This document shows, one piece after another, positions 1 to 6,290 of a DNA stretch of 6,643 nt. Every line of letters begins with the position of its first letter. Positions within the stretch are counted from its first letter, which is position 1. This DNA comes from Rhodopirellula sp. (GTDB lineage: Bacteria; Planctomycetota; Planctomycetia; Pirellulales; Pirellulaceae), in contig PAXU01000067.1 in the NCBI GenBank assembly GCA_002714565.1, positions 7,337 to 13,979 of the forward strand. The letters run 5' to 3'. Both the position numbers and the translations under genes were made by a program. Below the pieces are notes generated by a model. It saw only the letters and a program-made list of their open reading frames with translations, was not told the DNA's origin and ran no database searches.

Positions 1-776
1 TGGAAGGCCTTATTCACTCCGGCCACGCGGCGCAGGCCCTGATAGGACTGGTACGCCAGTGCGTAGGGAAACCTTGGCCATCCCGACCGAAGCGGTGGCA
101 GTCGGGGAGGCGAAAACACCTCGTAATGAGCCTCTGAGAAAAATTGTTCCAGTGAGAGGCGATTGAATGTGTACGTGTGTTCGTGCGCCCAAAAACGGCG
201 ATAGCTGGGGCCTCGCCGTTGGACTTTTCTGCACTCACCGTTGGGGGTCTCGATCATCACCCAGCCACCTGGTTTGAGTACACGGCACCATTCTGCAAGC
301 GTGTCGCGGACATCTCGGACGTGTTCGATTACATGCCAGGAAGTGATAACGTCGAAGTGTCCATCGGGAAAAGGAATTGACTCGCCGTCATACTCGATTG
401 CTTGGATGCCGTGTTGCTGGCAGGTTGCCACCGCATCGGCCGACACATCGATGCCTACCGCCTCCCATCCCATTTGCGTGGCTGCTTCTAGTGTGCAGCC
501 AACGCTGCAGCCCACGTCGAGGAGTCTTCCATTTGCAGGACCGGTCAGCCGGGTAAGACGTGACAGACGCACTTCCGCGGTACGCACCTTGGAGGCCCGT
601 CGACGATGGTATCCTTCGTGGTAATCGCTGGCGTAATCGACGCCGACCAGTGAGAGACCCTTCTGGTAAAGGCCACACTTCGGGCATTTGAGAATCCGAA
701 GTTTTTCTGGAACCAGGAATTCTTCCAGAAAGCCATGCTTACAAAGTTCACAACAGGGCTGCTTGGGCGTATCCAC
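1..776 (-). CDS. Class I SAM-dependent methyltransferase with N-terminal zinc ribbon (3' end cut by window)
   Basis: The reverse strand is open from a GTG at 776-774 to the left edge, giving 258 codons with no stop. AAGGAG at 788-783 lies 6 nt before the GTG and fixes this start; no ATG, GTG or TTG was seen in frame for about 60 nt upstream. Residues 9-34 form a probable zinc ribbon (C9-x2-C12 and C31-x2-C34). The Rossmann methyltransferase core follows: motif I LLDVGCSVG (85-93), the acidic end of beta2 in GIDVS (108-112), FDVITSWHVIEHV (141-153), and the post-motif LKPGGWVMIETPN (167-179). This arrangement is typical of Methyltransf_23/11-type proteins, often found near polysaccharide or surface-glycan genes. 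The substrate cannot be told from sequence. Motif I has S-V where G-x is usual (GCSVG for GCGxG). There is no signal peptide, so it is probably cytoplasmic. The C-terminus lies outside the window. Confidence 0.9.
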   Translation of the reverse strand, partial: MDTPKQPCCELCKHGFLEEFLVPEKLRILKCPKCGLYQKGLSLVGVDYASDYHEGYHRRRASKVRTAEVRLSRLTRLTGPANGRLLDVGCSVGCTLEAATQMGWEAVGIDVSADAVATCQQHGIQAIEYDGESIPFPDGHFDVITSWHVIEHVRDVRDTLAEWCRVLKPGGWVMIETPNGECRKVQRRGPSYRRFWAHEHTYTFNRLSLEQFFSEAHYEVFSPPRLPPLRSGWPRFPYALAYQSYQGLRRVAGVNKAF

Positions 777-1112
777 GGGACACTCCTTGTGAGGGTGGAG
801 ATGGGTAGTGGGGAGAGTATATATGAATGAGCGCCAGATCCAAAGAGTAAGGTTCGCTCTTATTTCTTGTTTATTAGCTTAAGACCAATTCGTGCTAATC
901 AACGGCGCTCTAGCTGGCACCTTGCCACACCCTAGATGGTTGTCCGACGGAGAGCCTACCTGAAGCACGCGTTATTTCCGAAGTGTTCTAATTGATTGCT
1001 CTGGTGAGCAAGGGATCCTAGATACGATACCGCGCGCGAATGTTGATTCTGTAGATGCGGTATAATTCCGTGATTCAATCAGTCGAGGAACTCTGACACC
1101 AAGGGATTTTCT
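777..1112. other. Non-coding divergent intergenic region
   Basis: This 336-nt stretch separates the leftward methyltransferase from the rightward glycoside hydrolase, so it should hold both promoters. No convincing ORF or RNA gene is seen. On the minus strand TATACT (821-816) could be a -10 for the methyltransferase, but its -35 (about 844-839, TTTGGA) is weak. On the plus strand the only strong match is TATAAT at 1061-1066. AAGGGA at 1101-1106, 6 nt before the ATG at 1113, is a reasonable ribosome binding site for the hydrolase. Confidence 0.6.
1027..1066 (+). promoter_or_regulatory. Possible -10 box overlapped by an inverted repeat (operator candidate)
   Basis: A perfect TATAAT lies at 1061-1066, about 47 nt before the hydrolase ATG. 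No good -35 is present at 16-18 nt spacing; the nearest TTGATT (1043-1048) is only 12 nt away. A perfect 7-bp inverted repeat, ATACCGC (1027-1033) and GCGGTAT (1057-1063), has half-site centres 30 bp apart, about three helical turns. The right arm runs into the -10 box. A weak -35 with a dyad over the promoter would suit regulated expression by a DNA-binding protein, but this is inference and a 7-bp repeat could arise by chance. Confidence 0.35.
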
Positions 1113-4100
1113 ATGCGAGTGGTCTGCACTCTTTTCTTTACATGCTTTGCTGGGCTACTCGTAAATCCTGTAGTTGCCGTAGAACCCAGTAATACGGAGT
1201 TACGATCGATACAGAATTGGGTGCGGGGTCATTTCAATGGTGAGACCATTGCTCCAATACACAATGGTTACCTTGAAGTAGATCTGGAACATGGGTCACT
1301 GTTGAAAAATATGGCCACAACCAAGGTGTATCACAAGCAGTTAGGAGCTTTACCGCTACAGATCCACCGTAAAACATACGACCATGGGTTGTACATGGCG
1401 TCTCCTGGGACAATTCGAGTCTTCTTGCCTTCTCCGGCGCGTCGATTTACAGCCGTGTTTGGTATTGATAGTAATCGTGTAACCAGTTTCTATTCAAATG
1501 CGGGGCGAGGAGCGGTTGTTGGTTCCGTTGTGGTGGGCGAGAAGGAGCTATATCAATCACCGGTCATGCGTGAAGGAATGACCGGCCAGAATGTTGCAGT
1601 GCCACTCGGCGACGCAAACTCCTTTGACTTGATTGTTCGTGGAAAAGACGAAGGAATCATTGAACGCGTTGACTTTAATCAGGCCGATTGGGCTGATGCA
1701 CAAGTTGAATTGACCGACGGTAGGACAATTCGCATTGGGGATTTGCCAACAGCTCCACTAGCTCGGGTTCCGTCCACTGATTTGCCATTTTCGTTCGTCT
1801 ATAACGGCCAGGCCTCTTCCGAGTTTATTCATCAGTGGGAAAAAAGCTGGTCGGATGATGTGGTTGGGCCCGACATCACCACAAAAGTTCTAACGCTCTC
1901 TGATCCTCAATCGGGATTAACCGTGAAGTGCGATGTGACAGTTTACAAGAAGTTGCCTGTAGTCGAATGGGTGTTAACACTACGAAATGACGGAAAGACT
2001 CAGACTCACTTAATCGAAAATGTACTGCCGTTGGATTGCGAATTCGAGCGAAATAATGAAGATGAATTTGTTTTACACCATAGTAATGGAAGCCCGCACT
2101 CGCTCGTACGAATGTCAGATGAGACAGATTATGCACCGAGGGAGACTGTTCTACCGCCTCAATCCAATAAAAAACTAAATTCGCTAATTGGGTTGCCGGC
2201 CAGCAATGATCTACCGTTTTTTAATCTTGAATGGAATAACCGTGGCGCCGTATTTGCAATCGGGTGGCCGGGGCAGTGGCAGGCAGACTTTGTGCGAGAT
2301 GAGCACCGTGGAATAAATCTGAAAGCTGGTCAACAGGATGTATCGTTTGTTTTAGAACCCGGCGAAAAGGTGCGTACCCCGAGAATCGCAATGTTGTTGT
2401 GGAAAGGTGGCGATTGGCTGCGTGCTCAAAACCTTTGGCGATCGTGGATGGTCTCACATAATCTGCCGCGGACTGCTGATGGTGTCCTGCCGCCATTTCA
2501 ACACAATGCTTCAAGTTCAGCGCACTACATAGAGAGTTCAGGTGCTACAGAAGAAAATCAGAAAATGTTCGTGGATCGTTATGTGGATCATGGCATCACG
2601 CCTGACTATTGGTGGATCGATGCTGGTTGGTATGACTACGCCGACTATTGGCTCAATGTTGGATCGTGGAATCCTAATAAAAACCGATTTCCAAATGGTC
2701 TAAAACCGATTTCAGACTATTTGCATCAACGGGATATGAAATTCATTCTCTGGTTTACACCTGAAATGGTGACACGAGGCACCGAGTTGGACCTAATGCA
2801 GAAACCATGGTTGCTCAAGGGTGGCGCGGAATGGTGGATGGGGCATGCACTCATTCAGGGAGAATATCCAGCGCACGTGAATGATTCTGGCTTAACACTA
2901 ATGGAAGACGTTGCCGCCTTTGGTACTGGGAATCCTGACGCCACGGCGACGACCAAGCAATCATTGGCTGATGGTAAATGGCATTTGGTTACGGCCACCA
3001 GATTTATCAATCCTGATACTGAAAAAAGTGAACTACGCGTTTTTATTAACGGTGAACTAAACGCGTTTGCCGTTTCGAATAACCTCGATCTGATGAATAA
3101 AAATGATTCCTTTGGAGTGGGTCGACAATATCAGACACGCGGAATCGTTGGAGAGATTGATGATGTTCGTGTCTACGACGTTGCGCTAGATGCTTCTCAG
3201 GTGCGGAGCTTGTTTAAGCAGCAACTGGACGTCAAACCCTCGCACCATTATCCGTTTAACAAAAGTGTCAAAGATGTTGCGGGCGGTATTGACGGCGAAA
3301 TGATTGGTTCCGGGGATTTTCGATTTGTCCCGGGCGTAAATGGCGGAGATGATTCTGCGTTAGTATTCAACAACGACTACGGAGTGAAGATCCCCAATTC
3401 GGCATATGAGAATTACACGCTGTCATGTTGGTTAAGGATGGATGCCCCTCAGGCACCACCGTGGGGCCGTGGTGATATGCGGCTTTTAGATTTTGGGGAC
3501 CCCGCAGCTGCGGAATGGATCACAGAGTATGTAGACTCGCGTATAACCAGTCAGGGCGTAGACTTGTATCGGCACGATGGAATTCCGCCCCTGTCCTTCT
3601 GGAATGCCAATGATGAATCAGAACGCCGCGGCATCTCGGAAATGAAACATGTTGAAGGTCTACTCGGGTACTGGGATGAATTACGCCGCCGACACCCCAT
3701 GCTACGGATTGATATTTGTTCAGGTGGTGGCAGTCGTAACGAGCTTGAAACCTTGCGACGAGCAGTGCCTCTTTGGCGAAGCGACTACGCGTACGAAACC
3801 ACGGGGATGCAAACGCTTAGCTACGGCATGGCTTTGTGGATCCCATATTTTGGTACGGGAATCAACACAACTGACGAATACACATTTTGGAGTCAACTTG
3901 CTCCGTCCAACACAACAACATGGGATGTGCGTCGCGATGATTTTGACTTCGAGGCGGCGAGGCGACTACTGGCACAGCGTCGTGATGTGATTTCGTATTA
4001 CTATGATGATTATTATCCACTTACGAAGTATCGAACTGATAATGATGTCTGGATGGCATGGCAATTCAACAGGGAATCGGAAGACTCCGGCGTGGTCATG

Positions 4101-4304
4101 GCCTTCAGACGACCGGACAGTCCAACATCTCAAATGCAATTGAAATTGCGCGGCCTGAACGACAAACACGTGTATGTCGTTACAGACTTGGAAGGTCGCG
4201 TGATCCAGCGAGATTCTGGAGCCAAGCTGGCGGCAACGGGCCTTGTTTTGGATTTGTCCGAACCTCGATCAGTAGCAATCTGCAAATACCGAAAGCGACG
4301 TTGA
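1113..4304 (+). CDS. Secreted GH36-type alpha-galactosidase with NPCBM domain and LamG insertion
   Basis: This 1063-residue protein is probably an exo-acting alpha-galactosidase or related alpha-glycosidase. It starts at ATG 1113, with AAGGGA 6 nt upstream and a signal peptide (residues 1-22, hydrophobic core then VVA). Domains in order: an NPCBM carbohydrate-binding module (about 45-210); a GH36 N-terminal beta-sandwich (about 225-435); a clan D barrel (about 437-960) interrupted at 572-784; and a C-terminal beta domain (about 975-1063). Barrel landmarks are DAGW (503-506), LWFTPE (546-551), LYRHD with likely nucleophile D822, CSGGGSR (869-875), and WRSDY with likely acid/base D891. The 69-residue spacing of these aspartates agrees with characterised GH36 enzymes. 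The reading frame is intact, so it is not a pseudogene. The insertion makes it much longer than usual GH36 proteins (about 700 residues). After the nucleophile it reads D-G-I rather than the D-F-N or D-M-N I expect, so substrate specificity is uncertain. The protein is probably periplasmic or extracellular. Confidence 0.9.
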   Translation: MRVVCTLFFTCFAGLLVNPVVAVEPSNTELRSIQNWVRGHFNGETIAPIHNGYLEVDLEHGSLLKNMATTKVYHKQLGALPLQIHRKTYDHGLYMASPGTIRVFLPSPARRFTAVFGIDSNRVTSFYSNAGRGAVVGSVVVGEKELYQSPVMREGMTGQNVAVPLGDANSFDLIVRGKDEGIIERVDFNQADWADAQVELTDGRTIRIGDLPTAPLARVPSTDLPFSFVYNGQASSEFIHQWEKSWSDDVVGPDITTKVLTLSDPQSGLTVKCDVTVYKKLPVVEWVLTLRNDGKTQTHLIENVLPLDCEFERNNEDEFVLHHSNGSPHSLVRMSDETDYAPRETVLPPQSNKKLNSLIGLPASNDLPFFNLEWNNRGAVFAIGWPGQWQADFVRDEHRGINLKAGQQDVSFVLEPGEKVRTPRIAMLLWKGGDWLRAQNLWRSWMVSHNLPRTADGVLPPFQHNASSSAHYIESSGATEENQKMFVDRYVDHGITPDYWWIDAGWYDYADYWLNVGSWNPNKNRFPNGLKPISDYLHQRDMKFILWFTPEMVTRGTELDLMQKPWLLKGGAEWWMGHALIQGEYPAHVNDSGLTLMEDVAAFGTGNPDATATTKQSLADGKWHLVTATRFINPDTEKSELRVFINGELNAFAVSNNLDLMNKNDSFGVGRQYQTRGIVGEIDDVRVYDVALDASQVRSLFKQQLDVKPSHHYPFNKSVKDVAGGIDGEMIGSGDFRFVPGVNGGDDSALVFNNDYGVKIPNSAYENYTLSCWLRMDAPQAPPWGRGDMRLLDFGDPAAAEWITEYVDSRITSQGVDLYRHDGIPPLSFWNANDESERRGISEMKHVEGLLGYWDELRRRHPMLRIDICSGGGSRNELETLRRAVPLWRSDYAYETTGMQTLSYGMALWIPYFGTGINTTDEYTFWSQLAPSNTTTWDVRRDDFDFEAARRLLAQRRDVISYYYDDYYPLTKYRTDNDVWMAWQFNRESEDSGVVMAFRRPDSPTSQMQLKLRGLNDKHVYVVTDLEGRVIQRDSGAKLAATGLVLDLSEPRSVAICKYRKRR
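2826..3464 (+). other. LamG/concanavalin-like jellyroll inserted in the barrel, halves in reversed order
   Basis: Residues about 572-784 of the hydrolase interrupt the barrel between WLLKGG (566-571) and GDMRLLDFGD (787-796), which in ordinary GH36 proteins are joined by a short loop. Residues 574-704 match the second half of a LamG-like (Laminin_G_3) domain: WWMGHALIQGE, then GNPD (606-609), DGKWHLVTAT (620-629), a VFINGELNA strand, and DDVRVYDVALDASQV (683-697). Residues about 712-784 match the first half: HYPF, then SALVFNNDYGVKIP, then YTLSCWLRMDAP (768-779). Placed in normal order, the two pieces make about one complete domain without obvious duplication or loss. Edges are uncertain by about 10 residues. 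Assignment rests on motif recognition, not a search. Confidence 0.7.
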
Positions 4305-4344
4305 TCCCCGGTCCCAAACGCAGTGTGATAATGACTCAGCCACA

Positions 4345-5013
4345 CTACTTCTTTATTGGCGTCAGTTGCACTTTTCGAAAGTGGATTTCGCCACCCTCGG
4401 ATTGTAAACCGATCTGACCGGCACGCACATCAACACCGGTCGCTTTGTTTACTTCTTTACCGTTCAGAACGATGGTTACCGTATCTCCATCAGCTGTGAT
4501 AACGAATTGATTCCATTCACCAGCTTCTTTTTCATTGCCCTCCACCTTGCGAAGGCCTCGCAAACCACCAGCCACGTTGGGTGCGTCGAAACGTCGTGCT
4601 TTATCGCCGTCGATTTTGAAACCCTGAAATCCATACATCGCTCCGGCGTCACCACTCTGTAGCTGTGCTTCAACACAATTCGGCAGCATCGTTGGTTTCC
4701 CCGTGATTCGCATCAACACTCCACTGTTGCCAGGTTTGCCCGGCCAACGCCATTCGACGACCAGCTTGTAACTCTCGTACTTTGCTTTGGTTGCCAGATA
4801 ACCGCCAGGTGCACCCTTGCAAATGATCGTTGAATCTTTAACGCTCCATACATCTTCGAGCTTGGCATTCGCATCGGTAAGGAAAAAGGTCCAGTTGCTC
4901 AAATCCTTTCCGTTAAATAGTTCAACAGTGGAGTCCTTCTTGTCATCTCCTAGTGCAAGTGATGGCAATAGTATTGCGAGAGATAGAGCGAATTTGATTA
5001 TTAAGTGCTGCAC
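4345..5013 (-). CDS. Secreted DUF1080 / 3-keto-disaccharide hydrolase family protein
   Basis: This 222-residue protein starts with GTG at 5013-5011, with AAGGA about 9 nt upstream; no ATG competes. Residues 1-22 are a signal peptide (charged start, hydrophobic core, then ALG before DDKKD), so it is exported. The remainder is a single DUF1080 (PF06439) jellyroll: ELFNGKDLSNW (31-41), DVWSVKDSTIICKG (54-67), YKLVVEWRWPG (82-92), GNSGVLMRI (95-103), EAQLQSGDAGAMYGF (115-129), GEWNQFVI, and a C-terminal GQIGLQSEGGEIHFRKV strand pair. Family members are abundant in planctomycetes, and characterised ones hydrolyse 3-keto-glycosides. Activity here is inferred from the family only. The gene converges on the upstream hydrolase with 40 nt between stop codons, so the two are not an operon. 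The length is typical of a single-domain member. Confidence 0.92.
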   Translation of the reverse strand: MQHLIIKFALSLAILLPSLALGDDKKDSTVELFNGKDLSNWTFFLTDANAKLEDVWSVKDSTIICKGAPGGYLATKAKYESYKLVVEWRWPGKPGNSGVLMRITGKPTMLPNCVEAQLQSGDAGAMYGFQGFKIDGDKARRFDAPNVAGGLRGLRKVEGNEKEAGEWNQFVITADGDTVTIVLNGKEVNKATGVDVRAGQIGLQSEGGEIHFRKVQLTPIKK

Positions 5014-5113
5014 GTCGTAAAGTCCTTATGGAAGAGATAACTCGAGTAGTTAAATGGCGAAGTCTTTGCCAAGTATTCTGTTGACCTATTCTTTCTGATA
5101 CTAATAACAGCAT

Positions 5114-5145
5114 CCCCTAGATTGAATTGGAATTCAATGTGGGGG
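5114..5145. promoter_or_regulatory. Hairpin/dyad with 7-bp perfect arms and outer C4/G4 clamp
   Basis: ATTGAAT (5121-5127) and ATTCAAT (5132-5138) form a perfect 7-bp inverted repeat around TGGA. Outside them CCCC (5114-5117) can pair with the GGGGG run (5141-5145), leaving a TAG/GT internal bulge. It lies about 100 nt upstream of the DUF1080 start and 190 nt upstream of the DUF3050 start. The position suggests an operator or a transcript-leader structure, not a normal gene-end terminator. There is no T-run directly after it on either strand. Confidence 0.4.
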
Positions 5146-5194
5146 CCATGAGAGACTATGGGCTCTATCTGACAAAGCTACTTTGGATGGAAGT

Positions 5195-5226
5195 AAGAAA
5201 AGCAGATATTAGCATCTGATTTTCTT
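5195..5226. promoter_or_regulatory. 12-bp imperfect hairpin with A/T flanks, terminator- or attenuator-like
   Basis: AAGAAAA (5195-5201) pairs with TTTTCTT (5220-5226), and CAGAT (5203-5207) pairs with ATCTG (5214-5218). One G/A mismatch (5202/5219) separates the two helices, and the loop is the 6 nt at 5208-5213. The outer A/T helix gives a T-rich 3' side on either strand, as in bidirectional intrinsic terminators, though the G+C part of the stem is short. It lies between two divergent genes, where a gene-end terminator is not expected. GCAGA (5202-5206) can pair instead with TCTGC (5226-5230), so an alternative fold is possible. Confidence 0.4.
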
Positions 5227-5334
5227 CTGCAGAAATGGTTAGATTTGCGATTATTCCTGCTTTTCGAATTGTAGCCATCACGCCAAAATATGGAGAAGTC
5301 TTAACGAGTCAACGAAATAAAAGGTGCAGATACC

Positions 5335-6111
5335 GTGCATCCCAACCTGCTTAGAATAAAAGCTTTGTTAGCACCCCAAAGAGAAAAACTCCTTAATCAT
5401 CCGATTTACGAACATATAAAAAAGCCTATTCACGTTAGAACCTTTATGACTCAACACGTCTTTGCGGTATGGGACTTCATGTCATTATTGAAGTCTTTGC
5501 AGCAAAGATTTTGTGGGTGTGATATACCATGGCACCCGGAAAAACAATATCCTCTAGCCGTTCGTTTGATAAATGAGATCGTATTAGCGGAAGAGTCGGA
5601 TGTAGGGCCGACAGGACAATTCCTAAGTCACTATGAGATGTATCGAATGGCGATGGTACAGGCGGGCGCGTCAACCAAAGAAATTGACATGCTTATACTC
5701 GGTGTTCAGGCCAACAAAGATCTGAACGAAATTCTTGATTCGCGAAAGCTTCCGAGTCATATCTGTAGTTTTGTCCGTAACACATTCGAGTCGATTCACC
5801 AGTCCAATCTGGAAGAGCTGGCGGCCATTTTCTTGTTCGGGCGAGAAGATTTGATTCCCGACTTGTTTCGTGGTTTGATAAACCAACTGAATCAAGATCA
5901 ATCTAATCGATATGAGCTCTTTGAATATTATCTCCAACGGCATATCGAAATAGACGATGAGCAGCATGGACCGATGGGCGAGGAATTGCTGTGTCTGTTA
6001 TGTGGGGCCGATGAGCATAAGTGGGATGCAGCCGGTCGGGCTGCGATATCTACTTTGGCAAGTCGGCATCAGCTTTGGGATGGCATTTTGGAGTCCTTAG
6101 CTGCGGCTTAG
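5335..6111 (+). CDS. DUF3050 family protein (predicted heme-oxygenase-like fold)
   Basis: This 258-residue, mostly helical protein has no signal peptide and is probably cytoplasmic. The start is GTG at 5335; an in-frame stop at 5302-5304 excludes an extended N-terminus and the next ATG is at codon 38, inside the conserved region. Family hallmarks are HPIYEHI (22-28), FMTQHVFAVWDFMSLLKSLQ (37-56), PW (65-66), RLINEIVLAEESD (77-89), SHYEMYRMAM (98-107), and HIEIDDEQHGPM (203-214). I recognise these as DUF3050 (PF11251), which falls with the heme-oxygenase/TenA-like helical fold. H41, E86/E87, H99, E160/E161, H203, D207 and H211 are candidate metal ligands by analogy with heme-oxygenase-like diiron enzymes, which is inference. 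No experimentally defined reaction is known to me. There is no operon partner: the upstream gene is divergent, and the next gene downstream is 179 nt away. Confidence 0.85.
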   Translation: MHPNLLRIKALLAPQREKLLNHPIYEHIKKPIHVRTFMTQHVFAVWDFMSLLKSLQQRFCGCDIPWHPEKQYPLAVRLINEIVLAEESDVGPTGQFLSHYEMYRMAMVQAGASTKEIDMLILGVQANKDLNEILDSRKLPSHICSFVRNTFESIHQSNLEELAAIFLFGREDLIPDLFRGLINQLNQDQSNRYELFEYYLQRHIEIDDEQHGPMGEELLCLLCGADEHKWDAAGRAAISTLASRHQLWDGILESLAAA

Positions 6112-6290
6112 TGAACGCTTGTGACAAAGCTTAAGCCGCGTCCAAACAATTTCATGCGAAACTACAAATGGTTTACCTGATATAAGGTGTGCACGAAGCT
6201 GTATCTTTTGTGTCAAAATAGACGTGAAGCCGTGACGCGCTCGTAGTGATGCCTTGCAATTCCAAATAAGTTTGCCAGAAAAGAAATTAA
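6112..6290. other. Short intergenic spacer
   Basis: This 179-nt stretch separates two plus-strand genes. I see no convincing terminator after the DUF3050 gene and no clear promoter pair. The 8-bp palindrome GCTTAAGC (6129-6136) is the only dyad noted and is too short to interpret. Confidence 0.5.

Larger units (their letters stand above)
5014..5334. other. Non-coding divergent intergenic region with two hairpins
   Basis: This 321-nt AT-rich stretch separates the leftward DUF1080 gene from the rightward DUF3050 gene and must contain both starts. No ORF or tRNA-like structure is seen. No clear -35/-10 pair was found for either direction. It holds two distinct dyad elements, at 5114-5145 and 5195-5226, listed separately. 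AAAGG at 5319-5323, about 11 nt before the GTG at 5335, is a weak and somewhat distant ribosome binding site for the DUF3050 gene. Confidence 0.6.

Noticed and set aside
177..751. Several open frames of 60-130 codons on both strands over the methyltransferase.
   Set aside because: They overlap a minus-strand frame with clear zinc-ribbon and SAM-binding motifs, have arginine- and proline-rich shadow-like composition, and show no recognisable domain.
843..861. AAGAG / CTCTT stem followed by a T-rich stretch.
   Set aside because: Only 5 bp with a 9-nt loop, and it sits in a divergent region with no gene ending there.
2826..3464. The reversed LamG order as evidence of a frameshift, inversion or broken gene.
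   Set aside because: Both halves and both barrel segments are on the same strand and in one uninterrupted frame, and all catalytic residues are present. A simple inversion cannot produce this, although an assembly error is not excluded by sequence alone.
4322..4346. 6-bp inverted repeat AGTGTG / CACACT between the convergent genes, a possible bidirectional terminator.
   Set aside because: The loop is 13 nt, the stem is short, no T-run follows, and the right arm overlaps the DUF1080 stop codon. This is too weak to call a terminator.
3649..4417. Plus-strand frames of 113 and 119 codons overlapping the end of the hydrolase.
   Set aside because: They lie out of frame within well-conserved GH36 sequence and carry no motif or ribosome binding site, so they are shadow frames.
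5225..5234. 10-bp palindrome TTCTGCAGAA as a separate operator.
   Set aside because: It overlaps the 3' side of the larger hairpin and is short enough to be chance.
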